From assembly GCF_002943465.1 (NCBI RefSeq), contig NZ_PTQY01000002.1, positions 310,001 to 374,000 on the forward strand: a DNA stretch of 64,000 nt, in the 5' to 3' direction. The translations under genes and the position numbers were made by a program. The stretch is from Rhodoferax sp. TS-BS-61-7 (lineage in GTDB: Bacteria > Pseudomonadota > Gammaproteobacteria > Burkholderiales > Burkholderiaceae_C). Of the stretch, positions 54,304 to 63,213 are shown in pieces. The notes beneath the pieces were generated by a model, which saw only the letters and a program-made list of their open reading frames with translations, was not told where the DNA came from and did no database searches. The first letter of the stretch is position 1, and the number at the start of each line of letters is the position of its first letter.

Positions 54304-54738
54304 TTACTTGAGGTGCTTGCCGATCAGGCCAGCCATCTCAAACATCGACACCTGGGCTTTGCCGAAGACTTCCTTCAGCTTGGCGTCAGCGTTGATCATG
54401 CGCTTGTTCACTGCGTCTTGCAGCTTGTTCTTCTTGATGTATGTCCACAGCTTGCTGACCACTTCGGTGCGGGGCAGAGCGGCTGCACCCACCACAGCTG
54501 CCAATGCGGAGCTGGGGGTCAGGGCCTTCATGAACGCGGCGTTCACGGTGCGCTTTTTGGCGGGAGCTTTTTTGGCAGCGACCTTTTTAGCGGGAGCTAC
54601 TTTTTTGGCGGGGGCCGCTTTCTTTGCGGGTGCTGCTTTCACAGCGACTTTTTTCGCGGGAGCGGCTGCCTTCTTAGCAGGAGTCGCCTTCTTTGCGGGA
54701 GCGGCTTTTTTTGCCGGTGCTTTTTTCGCAGTTGCCAT
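54304..54738 (-). CDS. SWIB/MDM2 domain protein with histone H1-like lysine-rich N-terminus
   Basis: This is a 144-residue protein. Residues 1-62 are a repetitive basic tail of Ala, Lys and Pro (AKKAPAKKAAPAKK repeated), like histone H1 C-terminal tails and bacterial AlgP/Hc1-type DNA-binding proteins. Residues 63-144 match the SWIB/MDM2 fold (KALTPSSALAAVVGAAALPR, KLWTYIKKNKLQD, DAKLKEVFGKAQVSMFEMAG). The protein is probably an abundant nucleoid-associated factor. The combination is known in Burkholderiales and Chlamydiae, but its function is unclear. A strong terminator follows. Confidence 0.9.
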   Translation of the reverse strand: MATAKKAPAKKAAPAKKATPAKKAAAPAKKVAVKAAPAKKAAPAKKVAPAKKVAAKKAPAKKRTVNAAFMKALTPSSALAAVVGAAALPRTEVVSKLWTYIKKNKLQDAVNKRMINADAKLKEVFGKAQVSMFEMAGLIGKHLK

Positions 54739-54915
54739 GATTGATTGTCCTTCTAGAAGATTGATTAATCACCAGCAAAAAACTGCTTCTTCACTGGTAC
54801 TGCGGATGCTAATGGCAAAAAAGCACGTTTCCAAGGGAGGAACTGCATTTTTCCCTCTGGGATGTTGTTTTTTTCATTGGAGAATGGCTCTGTATCTTGT
54901 TCTGGAGCCTCTTTC

Positions 54916-55437
54916 ATGCCGATTGCCTTTGCCACCTGTGACCTTTGCGATGCCCACAAAGCCGATACCAGCGGCGATTTTCGGGTGCTGCCCCCGGTGT
55001 TTCGTGACTTTGGTGTCGTGCGCAAGTTCGCCGGCCCGGTGGTCACCGTGAAGTGTTTTGAGGACAACACGCTGGTCAAGGCCGCGGTGGATTCCCAAGG
55101 CTGGGTCGATACCGACGCCGGGCGTGTGGCGCAGGTGCTGGTGGTGGACGGTGGTGCTTCTGTGCGCCGGGCACTGCTGGGCGGCAACCTGGGGGCTGCG
55201 GCTGCGCGCAATGGCTGGGCCGGTGTGGTGATTGATGGATGTGTGCGCGACACCGCAGAGCTGGCCACGCAGGCCGTGGGCATCCGCGCGCTGGCTGCCA
55301 TGCCCATGCCGACCGAAAAACGAAACCAGGGGCAGGCCGGTGTGGCAGTGCAGCTGCAGGGCGTGTGGGTACGCCCCGGTGACTGGTTGTATGCCGACGA
55401 AGACGGCATCGTGGTGTCGGCTACGGCGCTGGTGTAG
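54916..55437 (+). CDS. rraA: RraA-family protein (RNase E regulator / HMG aldolase-like)
   Basis: This 173-residue protein of the RraA/MenG superfamily has the conserved GGNLGAAAARNGWAGVVIDGCVRDTAEL. The GxxD-type and R-x-D residues of this segment are the catalytic set of 4-hydroxy-4-methyl-2-oxoglutarate aldolases. In E. coli RraA inhibits RNase E; many homologues are aldolases instead. The length and neighbour-free location do not decide between them. The start is ATG 54916 after TGGAG. The 3' end overlaps the convergent EamA gene by 17 bases. Confidence 0.88.
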   Translation: MPIAFATCDLCDAHKADTSGDFRVLPPVFRDFGVVRKFAGPVVTVKCFEDNTLVKAAVDSQGWVDTDAGRVAQVLVVDGGASVRRALLGGNLGAAAARNGWAGVVIDGCVRDTAELATQAVGIRALAAMPMPTEKRNQGQAGVAVQLQGVWVRPGDWLYADEDGIVVSATALV

Positions 55438-56389
55438 CTGTCGTTGTCGCGCCTGTACTGCGCGAGGGCAAGGTGGCCAGCACCACGCCCAATAGTGCCA
55501 CGGCAAACGCCACCAGCTGTATGCCGGTCAGGCTTTCGCCCAACACCAGCACGCCCACCAGCGCGGCCGAGATCGGCAGCATCACCGTGAACACACCGGC
55601 ACGTGCGGCCGGCACGGTTTTCAGACCGGTCATCCACAGCCACACCGTCCACACACTGGCCGCCAGCGCGTAGAACACCAGCAACACCCAAGAGCCGGTG
55701 GCCACGCCGCCAAAGTCGAAACGCCAGGCCGCGTACAGGCCCAGGGGCGTCATCAGCACAAACCCCCACAGGTTGATGAGGGCGGTGATACGTTTGGGCG
55801 AAAGGGCGCCGGTCAGCTTTTTGCCAATCACTGCATACGCTGCTTCGCACAGCACGGCACCAAACACCAGCAGATTGCCCAACAAGGCCTTGTTATATGC
55901 CAAATCGGCCTCTGGTCCCGATAGAGACTGCGCGGGTAGCTCCTGTTTTGATAGCGCCAATAAGCCAATGCCGATTGCACCGCAACCCACCGCCAGCCAG
56001 GTGCGCAGGCCGATGTGTTCGCGCAGAAAGACCCAGCTCATCAGCGCCACCACCGCAGGAATGCTGGCCATGATGACACCGGCCGACACCGCGCTGGTCA
56101 TGCTCACGCCAAACAACATGCAGATGGAAAACAGGAAGTTGCCCAAGAGCGACTCCAGAAACACCAGCGCCCGTGTGTGCGGCGTCATGGTGGGTTCACC
56201 GGCCGGGCGTTTGAGCCAGTGCAGCATGGCCAGGCCGCCAATCCCAAAGCGCATCCAGGCCAGCAGAAAAATGGGTAACGCGGCTACCAGCGGCTTGGAC
56301 AGGGCCACATAACTGCCCACCAGCGCCATGCTGAGGGCCAAAAAAAAGTAGGCCAACAGGCGACTGGGGGCGGTGGTGGAGTGGGGCAT
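55421..56389 (-). CDS. DMT-superfamily (EamA) transporter with a repeat-derived linker
   Basis: This 322-residue drug/metabolite transporter has ten helices in two EamA repeats (first about 15-150, second about 180-315). The linker between the repeats (SKQELPAQSLSGPEADLAY) is encoded by a copy of the dispersed intergenic repeat at 55902-55955, on the antisense orientation relative to the gene. The start is ATG 56387-56389. The substrate is unknown. The gene is divergent from speB. Confidence 0.9.
   Translation of the reverse strand: MPHSTTAPSRLLAYFFLALSMALVGSYVALSKPLVAALPIFLLAWMRFGIGGLAMLHWLKRPAGEPTMTPHTRALVFLESLLGNFLFSICMLFGVSMTSAVSAGVIMASIPAVVALMSWVFLREHIGLRTWLAVGCGAIGIGLLALSKQELPAQSLSGPEADLAYNKALLGNLLVFGAVLCEAAYAVIGKKLTGALSPKRITALINLWGFVLMTPLGLYAAWRFDFGGVATGSWVLLVFYALAASVWTVWLWMTGLKTVPAARAGVFTVMLPISAALVGVLVLGESLTGIQLVAFAVALLGVVLATLPSRSTGATTTATPAP
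55902..55955 (+). repeat. dispersed repeat, copy F, inside the EamA coding region
   Basis: Read on the plus strand: AAATCGGCCTCTGGTCCCG, then GACTGCGCGGGTAGCTCCTG, and TTTTGATAGC at the end. It aligns over its whole length with the intergenic copies, e.g. copy C. It is read in frame by the gene on the minus strand, in the variable linker between the two EamA domains. Confidence 0.8.
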
Positions 56390-56516
56390 GCAGGGCAGGG
56401 AGTGGAAACGGCAAGCGTGCAAGCCTACACCATGCGCAGCGCGCCAAGTGGCTCCATCGCAGACATCAATTTGCGTTAACGTGCAGTCCATTGAGTTGAA
56501 CCCGACGAGGATAACC

Positions 56517-57437
56517 ATGGCCATTGGAGAGTTTGCCTACGCCAACAACAGCAACCGTTTTCTCGCGTCAGCACCCCTGCAGGCGCAGCCGTTTGCGCTG
56601 GTGGGCGTGCCCTTTGACGGTGCGGTGACCAACCGCCCCGGCGCGCGTTTTGGCCCGCAAGAGATTCGCCGTGCCTCGCTGATGTTGTGCGACGGGCTGC
56701 ACCCGGTGTTTGGTGTGTCGCCGTTGGAGGCCTTGGGCGATGCGGGGGATCTGCGTCTGCCCAATGCCAGCGCGCTGACCCAGGTACGCGAGGCCATCCA
56801 GGCCCAGGCCGCAGCGTTGATGGCGCGCCACCACTGCGTCTTTTTGGGTGGTGACCATTCCATCACGCTGCCGCTGTTGCGCGCCTTACATGCCCAGCAT
56901 GGACCGGTCTCGCTCATTCATTTCGATGCCCACTGCGACACCTGGGAGGACCATTTTGGCGAACCCTCCGGCCACGGCACCTGGACCTACGAGGCGCTGC
57001 AGGAAGGTCTGGTCATCCCCAGCCAGACGGTGCAGATAGGCCTGCGTTCCAGCGGTACGCGTGCGGCGCGCGAGTATGTGCAGGACCAGGGCGGACTGAT
57101 CTTCACGGCGCGTGCGCTGCGCGGGCGCGACGGGGCAGGCCTGCAGGAGGTGGTGCAACAGATCCGCGCGCGCATTGGCCAGCAGCCGTGTTACCTGACG
57201 CTGGACATTGACTGTCTGGACCCGGCGTTTGCGCCCGGCACCGGTACACCCGAGCCCGGCGGCATGAGCAGCTCGCAGGTGTTGACGCTGTTGGAAGAGC
57301 TGGCCGACCTCAACTTTGTGGGCATGGACTGTGTGGAAGTGGCCCCGGCCTACGACCATGCCGAGCTCACCAGCAACGCTGCCGCCACGTTTGTGTGGAC
57401 CTACCTGGCCTCCCAGGTGGCCAAGCGCCCAGCCTGA
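56517..57437 (+). CDS. speB: agmatinase (arginase-family ureohydrolase)
   Basis: This 306-residue Mn-dependent hydrolase has the binuclear metal motifs GGDHSITLP, HFDAHCDTWEDHF and LTLDIDCLDPAFAPGTGTPEPGG. Agmatinase turns agmatine into putrescine and urea, which the downstream genes would then degrade; guanidinobutyrase is an alternative for this family. The start is ATG 56517 after GAGGATAACC. The PuuB-like gene starts 10 bases after its stop. Confidence 0.9.
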   Translation: MAIGEFAYANNSNRFLASAPLQAQPFALVGVPFDGAVTNRPGARFGPQEIRRASLMLCDGLHPVFGVSPLEALGDAGDLRLPNASALTQVREAIQAQAAALMARHHCVFLGGDHSITLPLLRALHAQHGPVSLIHFDAHCDTWEDHFGEPSGHGTWTYEALQEGLVIPSQTVQIGLRSSGTRAAREYVQDQGGLIFTARALRGRDGAGLQEVVQQIRARIGQQPCYLTLDIDCLDPAFAPGTGTPEPGGMSSSQVLTLLEELADLNFVGMDCVEVAPAYDHAELTSNAAATFVWTYLASQVAKRPA

Positions 57438-57447
57438 GAGCGCCCCC

Positions 57448-58749
57448 ATGTTGCTGCAATCTGACACCCAACTCAACCAGAAGAGTTACTACGAGGCCAG
57501 CGTGCAGCGGCCTGCTGCATTGCCTCCGTTGCGGAGCGAGGTGCGCGCTGACGTGCTGGTGGTGGGGGGCGGGTTTGCCGGACTCTCATCCGCCATCGCG
57601 CTGGCCCAGCGTGGTTACCAGGTGGTGGTGCTGGAGGCCGACCGGGTGTGCAGCGGTGCCTCTGGGCGCAACGGCGGCCAGTTCATCGTGGGCCTGGCCA
57701 GCGGGCAGGGCCCGTTTGAAGCGCAGTTGGGCCTGGCCGCGGCCCGACAGGTGTGGGACATGTCGCTGGACGCGATTGCCTTGCTGGAGCAGCGCGTGCG
57801 CGAATTCGACATAAGCTGCGACCTGCGCAAGGGTTACATGACCGTGGCCGATTCACCGCGCAAGGCGCGTGTACTGGAAGCCGAGGTGGCGTTGCTGCGC
57901 ACCCGTTACGGGTTTGAGTCGGCGTTGTACACGGGCAGCGAGGTGCAGCAACACATTGGCAGCACACGCTACTGTGCGGCGGCGGTGGAAGACACGTCTG
58001 GGCATTTGCACCCGCTCAAATATGGCTTGGGCCTGTTGCGTGCGGCGCTGGCATTAGGGGTACAGGTGTATGAACAATCCGCAGTGATTGGTTTGCGGCG
58101 TGGTGAACCTCTGGTGGCACGCACCGCTCAAGGTTCGGTCACGGCGCGTTTTGGCGTGCTGGCGGGCAACTGCACCTTGCCCGAATATGGTCCGCAGGTA
58201 GCACCGGACATTGCACCGCGCACCATGCCCGTGGGCACCTACATCATTGGCACCGAGCCGTTGACCGAAGCACAGTGCCAGTCCCTGATTCCCTCGGGTG
58301 CTGCGGTGTGCGACAACAACTTTGTGCTGGATTACTTTCGCTGCAGCGCGGACCACCGTATGTTGTTTGGCGGGCGCGTGAGTTACTCCACACGCACGCC
58401 CCCCGGGCTGCAGGCGCTCATGGCGCAGCGCATGGCGAGCATCTTCCCTGCGCTAAAGGGTGTTGCCGTGGAGTTTGTCTGGGGCGGCTTTGTGGACATC
58501 AGCATGAACCGGGCTCCCGACTTTGGGCGTCTGGGCACCAACCTGTATTACCTGCAGGGGTTCAGCGGCCACGGTGTCGCACTCGCCGGTCTGGCCGGGC
58601 AGTTGGCGGCAGACGCGATTGCGGGGCAGGCTGAGCGCTTTGATGTGTTTGCGCGTGTGCAACACCGACCGTTTCCGGGCGGCGCGTTGTTGCGCACCCC
58701 CAGCCTGGTGATGGGCATGCTGTACCACCGGCTGATGGACCGGTTGTAG
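57448..58749 (+). CDS. puuB: FAD-dependent gamma-glutamylputrescine oxidase-like protein
   Basis: This 433-residue DAO-family flavoenzyme has the Rossmann motif DVLVVGGGFAGLSSAIALAQRG (about 33-54), ASGRNGGQFIVG and the C-terminal LYYLQGFSGHGVALAGLAGQ. It resembles PuuB, which oxidises gamma-glutamylputrescine. The setting with a PuuA-like synthetase and SpuC-type aminotransferase supports polyamine catabolism. Other amine or amino acid oxidations are possible. It is co-directional with speB, 10 bases away. Confidence 0.85.
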   Translation: MLLQSDTQLNQKSYYEASVQRPAALPPLRSEVRADVLVVGGGFAGLSSAIALAQRGYQVVVLEADRVCSGASGRNGGQFIVGLASGQGPFEAQLGLAAARQVWDMSLDAIALLEQRVREFDISCDLRKGYMTVADSPRKARVLEAEVALLRTRYGFESALYTGSEVQQHIGSTRYCAAAVEDTSGHLHPLKYGLGLLRAALALGVQVYEQSAVIGLRRGEPLVARTAQGSVTARFGVLAGNCTLPEYGPQVAPDIAPRTMPVGTYIIGTEPLTEAQCQSLIPSGAAVCDNNFVLDYFRCSADHRMLFGGRVSYSTRTPPGLQALMAQRMASIFPALKGVAVEFVWGGFVDISMNRAPDFGRLGTNLYYLQGFSGHGVALAGLAGQLAADAIAGQAERFDVFARVQHRPFPGGALLRTPSLVMGMLYHRLMDRL

Positions 58750-58762
58750 GCCAAGATTTCTT

Positions 58763-60250
58763 TCAGCTCTTTTTGCCACTACGGCCAGCCGCCAGCGCGC
58801 GCTTGACTGTGCTCGCCAGCACCGGTCCCCAGTGCGCAATGTCTTCCAGCGTGGCGTAGCCATAACCAATCACCAAGCCCTTGGCATCGCTGCGCTGCAG
58901 GCAGTAGGCCGACAGTGCGCGCACCGTCATGCCTTGCTGGGCAATGCGCAACGCCAGGGCCTGGTCGTCCACCGTGGTGGGCAGGCGCAGGCACAGGTGC
59001 AGGCCTTGTTCGGCGCCGCTGATATGGGCGTGCGGGCCCAGGCAGGGTTGCAGGGCGTCCAGCAGCTGCTGGCGCCGCTGGGCGTAGCTGTGGCGCGCCT
59101 TGCGCAGCGCACTGGCAAAGTGGCCCAGTTCAATGAACTCGGCCAGCGCCGCTTGCAGCGGCATTTGCCCGGGCCGGTTCAGGTCGTAGTGGGCCTGGCG
59201 GAAGGCGGGCGCCAGTGCTTTGGGCACCACCAGGTAACCGAGTTTGAGGCCGGGGTACAGCACCTTGGAAAACGAGCCCAGGTACAACACGCGTTCGTCG
59301 GGGGACAGGCCTGCCAACGAGGAAATGGGGGGGCCGCTAAAGCGGAACTCGCTGTCGTAGTCGTCCTCCAGCACCCAGGCCTGGTGTTTTTGGGCCAGGG
59401 CCAACAGTTGCTGGCGCCGCGCCAGCGACATGACGGCACCCGTGGGGTACTGGTGCGAGGGGGTGGTGTAGATCAGCCGGGGCGCATGGCGTTCGTCTGC
59501 GGCGGTGGGCGCCATGCCGTCCGCGTCCACCAACACACCATGGGTGCGCAGGCCGCTGGCCATAAACGCCTTGACCGCACCCCAGTAAGCCGGGTCTTCC
59601 AGCCAGACCGTATCGCCATGGTCGGCCAGCATCTGGGCACACAACTCTAGCGACTGTTGGGTGCCGCTGGTGATGATGACCTGGTCCATGTCCAGCGGCA
59701 CGCTGCGCGATACGCGCAGGTAATCAGTCACCGCCCGACGCAGCGGGGCGTGGCCGCCGGAGTAGCAGTAGTCCAGCATGTCGGGATAACTCATGCGCCA
59801 GTGTTTGTTTTGCAGGCGCTGCCATAGCGCCACCGGAAAAGCACTGAAGTCCGCCACCCCCGGTGTGAAGGGCTGGATTTCGAGCTCCGCCGAGGTGAAC
59901 TGGGTGGCCAGCGCCGTGCCGCGGCGCGAGAGCCGGGCCCCGGCGTGGGTGGTTCTGCCGGTGCGGCCACGCAGGCGCGGGCTGGGCAGCTGTTCATTCA
60001 CAAAGGTGCCACTGCCCACGCGGCTGACCAGGTAACCCTCGGCGCTGAGCTGGTTCAGCGCGGCCATCACGGTGTTGCGAGAGAGCTGCAGATCCTGCGT
60101 CAGTTCGCGGCTGGAAGGCAGGCGGTCACCGCCGGCCAGGTGGCCGTTCAGGATGGCACGGCGCAAACCCTCGTACAGCCGGCGGTGCAAGGGAAGGGCG
60201 GCCGCACCACTGTTGTGGTGCATATCGGTCAGGAGCAGTTCGGACAACAT
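58763..60250 (-). CDS. MocR-type GntR/aminotransferase transcriptional regulator
   Basis: This is a 495-residue regulator. The N-terminal winged helix (about 20-88) contains LPSSRELTQDLQLSRNTVMAALNQL. The rest is a fold-type I aminotransferase domain with the PLP lysine in LGSFSKVLYPGLKLG. Regulators of this class use PLP adducts as signals. It is divergent from the puuA-like gene, and repeats in the 174-base gap suggest that it controls it. The usual PuuR repressor is of a different class. Confidence 0.93.
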   Translation of the reverse strand: MLSELLLTDMHHNSGAAALPLHRRLYEGLRRAILNGHLAGGDRLPSSRELTQDLQLSRNTVMAALNQLSAEGYLVSRVGSGTFVNEQLPSPRLRGRTGRTTHAGARLSRRGTALATQFTSAELEIQPFTPGVADFSAFPVALWQRLQNKHWRMSYPDMLDYCYSGGHAPLRRAVTDYLRVSRSVPLDMDQVIITSGTQQSLELCAQMLADHGDTVWLEDPAYWGAVKAFMASGLRTHGVLVDADGMAPTAADERHAPRLIYTTPSHQYPTGAVMSLARRQQLLALAQKHQAWVLEDDYDSEFRFSGPPISSLAGLSPDERVLYLGSFSKVLYPGLKLGYLVVPKALAPAFRQAHYDLNRPGQMPLQAALAEFIELGHFASALRKARHSYAQRRQQLLDALQPCLGPHAHISGAEQGLHLCLRLPTTVDDQALALRIAQQGMTVRALSAYCLQRSDAKGLVIGYGYATLEDIAHWGPVLASTVKRALAAGRSGKKS

Positions 60251-60289
60251 GGTGTGGGCGCTTGGGGTGGTGCTGAGAGCGGGTTAAAG

Positions 60290-60346
60290 TGGCACCATCA
60301 GGTTTTGCCAAATGGCACTGTTTGCCAGCCAATTCTGCCGCAGAAT
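60290..60346. promoter_or_regulatory. repeat-rich operator region between the mocR-like and puuA-like genes
   Basis: TGGCAC occurs at 60290-60295 and again at 60313-60318, 23 bases apart; TTTGCCA occurs at 60304-60310 and 60321-60327. Together they give two TGGCA...TGCCA inverted repeats (60290-60310 and 60313-60327). A further perfect dyad ATTCTG-CCG-CAGAAT is at 60332-60346. These are good candidates for the MocR-type regulator. The spacing does not fit a sigma-54 promoter. Confidence 0.55.
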
Positions 60347-60424
60347 GGTTTAACAGCGCGCACTGCTACAGTGGCTCAGGCCCAACAATGACCACCCCCA
60401 GGGTGCGCCGCAAGGAGATGGAGA

Positions 60425-61792
60425 ATGACCGAAAACAAGACAATGACCTTCAATGACCTGGAGCAATGGCTGAACGAGCGCCGGGTGACCGAGGTGGAGT
60501 GCCTGGTACCTGACTTGACCGGTGTGGCGCGCGGAAAAATCCTGCCCCGTGGCAAGTTCACCGAAGACCGCGGTATGCGCCTGCCCCAGGCCATTGTGGC
60601 CATGGGCGTGACCGGTGAGTTCCCCGAGAGTGGCCCCTACTACGATGTGGTGGACCCTACCGACAAGGACATGCAGCTGCGTCCCGATCCGTCTTCCGTG
60701 CGCATTGTTCCCTGGGCCACCGACCCCACTGCGCAGGTGATCCACGACTGTTTTGACCACGAAGGCAAACTGGTGCCCTTTGCGCCGCGCAGCGTGTTGC
60801 GCCGGGTTTGTGACCTGTTTGCGGCCGAAGGCCTGCAGCCTATCGTGGCGCCCGAGCTGGAGTTTTACCTCACCGCCCGCAATACCGACCCCAACACCCT
60901 GTTGCGCCCCCCGATTGGCCGCAGTGGCCGGGCCGAAACTTCGCGCCAGGCCTACAGCATCGACGCAGTGAACGAGTTCGACCCGCTGTTCGAAGAGATT
61001 TACGACTACTCCGACAAGATGGAGCTCAACGTGGACACACTGATCCACGAGGTGGGCGCGGGGCAGATGGAGATCAACTTCTTCCACAACAAACCCCTGG
61101 GCCTGGCCGACGAGGTGTTTTTCTTCAAACGCACGGTGCGTGAGGCCGCCTTGCGCCACGACATGTACGCCACCTTCATGGCCAAGCCGATTGCCGGCGA
61201 GCCGGGCAGTGCCATGCATGTGCACCAGAGCCTGATTGATGTGGCCACCGGCAAGAACGTTTTCAGCAACGAGGATGGCACGCCGTCCGAGTCTTTTATG
61301 CACTACATAGGCGGCCTGCAGCGCTACATCCCGGCGGCCATGGTCTTGGTGGCGCCGTATGTCAACAGCTACCGTCGCTTGTCGAGAAACACCGCTGCAC
61401 CCATCAACATCGAATGGGGCTATGACAACCGCACCGTGGGCATTCGCTCGCCCATCTCGTCACCGGCTGCGCGCCGTGTGGAAAACCGCGTGATTGGTGC
61501 GGACGCCAACCCCTATGTGGCCATGGCCATGACCCTGGCCTGCGGTTACCTGGGCTTGAAGAACAAGATCAAACCCAAGCCCGAAATGCGCGGTGATGCC
61601 TATTTGTCGCCCTACGCCTTGCCCCGCAGCCTGGGCGAAGCGCTGGATTGGTTGCGCAAGGAGTCCGACCTGCACGAGGTGCTGGGCAAAGAGTTCATCA
61701 CCGTCTACTCCGAGATCAAGGAACTCGAATTCGACGAGTTCATAAAAGTGATTTCTCCCTGGGAGCGTGAGCACCTGTTGCTGCACGTGTAA
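60425..61792 (+). CDS. puuA: glutamine synthetase-like gamma-glutamylpolyamine synthetase (PuuA-like)
   Basis: This 455-residue glutamine-synthetase-fold ligase shows family segments VPDLTGVARGKILPR, VAPELEFYL, EVGAGQMEINFFH and GSAMHVHQSL. It is the GlnA-like branch, without the adenylylation Tyr region of housekeeping GlnA, and lies in a polyamine cluster with puuB and spuC. It would ligate glutamate to putrescine or another amine. The start is ATG 60425 after AAGGAGATGGAGA. spuC follows after 26 bases. Confidence 0.9.
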   Translation: MTENKTMTFNDLEQWLNERRVTEVECLVPDLTGVARGKILPRGKFTEDRGMRLPQAIVAMGVTGEFPESGPYYDVVDPTDKDMQLRPDPSSVRIVPWATDPTAQVIHDCFDHEGKLVPFAPRSVLRRVCDLFAAEGLQPIVAPELEFYLTARNTDPNTLLRPPIGRSGRAETSRQAYSIDAVNEFDPLFEEIYDYSDKMELNVDTLIHEVGAGQMEINFFHNKPLGLADEVFFFKRTVREAALRHDMYATFMAKPIAGEPGSAMHVHQSLIDVATGKNVFSNEDGTPSESFMHYIGGLQRYIPAAMVLVAPYVNSYRRLSRNTAAPINIEWGYDNRTVGIRSPISSPAARRVENRVIGADANPYVAMAMTLACGYLGLKNKIKPKPEMRGDAYLSPYALPRSLGEALDWLRKESDLHEVLGKEFITVYSEIKELEFDEFIKVISPWEREHLLLHV

Positions 61793-61818
61793 GCCATTCA
61801 ACCTTTTAGCCCAACGCC

Positions 61819-63213
61819 ATGAACACTGTTGTCGACACTGCCCTGATCCAGTCCCTGGACAGCGCCCACTTTCTACACCCCTTTACCGACTTCAAGGACC
61901 TGTCCAGCCGCGGCGCACGCGTCATCACGCGGGCCGAGGGCATTTATGTCTGGGACTCTGAAGGCAAAAAAATCCTGGACGCCATGAGTGGCCTGTGGTG
62001 TGTGAACGTGGGGTATGGTCGCAAGGCACTGGCCGATGCCGCGCACCAACAGATGATGACGCTGCCCTACTACAACAGCTTCTTTCAGACCACCAATGTG
62101 CCCGCGGTGCAACTGGCGGCCAAGCTGGCCAGCCTGGCGCCCACGGTGGGGGACCGCAGCTTCCAGCACGTGTTTTATTCCAGCAGCGGCAGCGAGAGCA
62201 ACGACTCGAATGTGCGCATGGTGCGCCGTTACTGGGACTTGCTGGGCCAGCCGCAGCGCAAGGTCATCATCAGCCGCCACAACGCCTACCACGGCAGCAC
62301 CATGGCCGGCGCGTCGCTGGGCGGCATGAGTGGCATGCACGCCCAGGGCGACCTGCCGATTCCCAACATCACCCACATAGAGCAACCCTACTTTTTTGAG
62401 AACGGCAAGCCCGGCGAAACCGCCGACGAGTTTGGCGTGCGCGCCGCGGGCTGGCTGGAAGAAAAAATTCTGGCTGTGGGCCCGAACAAGGTGGCGGCCT
62501 TTATCGCCGAACCGGTGCAGGGCGCGGGTGGGGTCATCATTCCGCCGGCCACCTATTGGCCCGAGATCCAGCGCATTGTCGACAAGTACGGCATCTTGCT
62601 GATCAGCGACGAAGTGATTTGTGCCTTCGGCCGCCTGGGTCACTGGTTTGGTTACGAGAAGTTTGGCTACAAACCCGACTTGGTGACCTTTGCCAAGGCG
62701 GTGACCAGTGGCTACATCCCCTTGGGTGGCGTGATGGTGGGCAACCGCGTGGCCAAGGTGCTGATTGAGCAGGGCGGCGAGTTCAACCACGGCTACACCT
62801 ACAGCGGCCACCCGGTGGCCTGCGCCGTGGCCTTGGCCAACATAGGCATCATGGAGCAGGAGCAGCTCCCCCAAAAGGTGCATGGCGAGATCGGGTCCTA
62901 CTTTGCCCAGCGTTATGCAGAGCTCAATGACCATCCGCTGGTTGGCCTGGCCGAAACCTGTGGTTTTGTCGGTGGCTTGGTGCTGGTCAAGAACAAGAAG
63001 ACCAAGGAACGCTTCAAGGACGACGACGGCGTGGGCATGGTGTGCCGCGGCCACTGTTTTGGCAACGGGCTGATCATGCGCGCCGTGGGTGACCGCATGA
63101 TCATTGCGCCGCCCCTGGTGATGACCCGCAGCGACATTGACGAAATGATGCGCCTTATTTACCTGGCCTTGGATCTGACCCAGCGGGACCTGAAAGCGCG
63201 TGGATTGCTGTAA
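61819..63213 (+). CDS. spuC: putrescine-pyruvate aminotransferase-like class III enzyme
   Basis: This 464-residue fold-type I PLP aminotransferase has the class III hallmarks: SSSGSESNDSNVRMVRRYW, the cofactor Asp in LLISDEVICAFGRLG and the PLP lysine in LVTFAKAVTSGYIPLGG. SpuC-type enzymes transaminate putrescine or other diamines with pyruvate. It belongs to the puuA-like transcription unit. Other omega-amine substrates (e.g. beta-alanine) remain possible. Confidence 0.93.
   Translation: MNTVVDTALIQSLDSAHFLHPFTDFKDLSSRGARVITRAEGIYVWDSEGKKILDAMSGLWCVNVGYGRKALADAAHQQMMTLPYYNSFFQTTNVPAVQLAAKLASLAPTVGDRSFQHVFYSSSGSESNDSNVRMVRRYWDLLGQPQRKVIISRHNAYHGSTMAGASLGGMSGMHAQGDLPIPNITHIEQPYFFENGKPGETADEFGVRAAGWLEEKILAVGPNKVAAFIAEPVQGAGGVIIPPATYWPEIQRIVDKYGILLISDEVICAFGRLGHWFGYEKFGYKPDLVTFAKAVTSGYIPLGGVMVGNRVAKVLIEQGGEFNHGYTYSGHPVACAVALANIGIMEQEQLPQKVHGEIGSYFAQRYAELNDHPLVGLAETCGFVGGLVLVKNKKTKERFKDDDGVGMVCRGHCFGNGLIMRAVGDRMIIAPPLVMTRSDIDEMMRLIYLALDLTQRDLKARGLL

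Noticed and set aside
60290..60327. TGGCAC and TTGCC boxes before puuA read as a sigma-54 promoter
   Set aside because: The distances between the boxes (9 or 3 bases instead of 5) do not fit the fixed -24/-12 spacing; regulator repeats explain them better.
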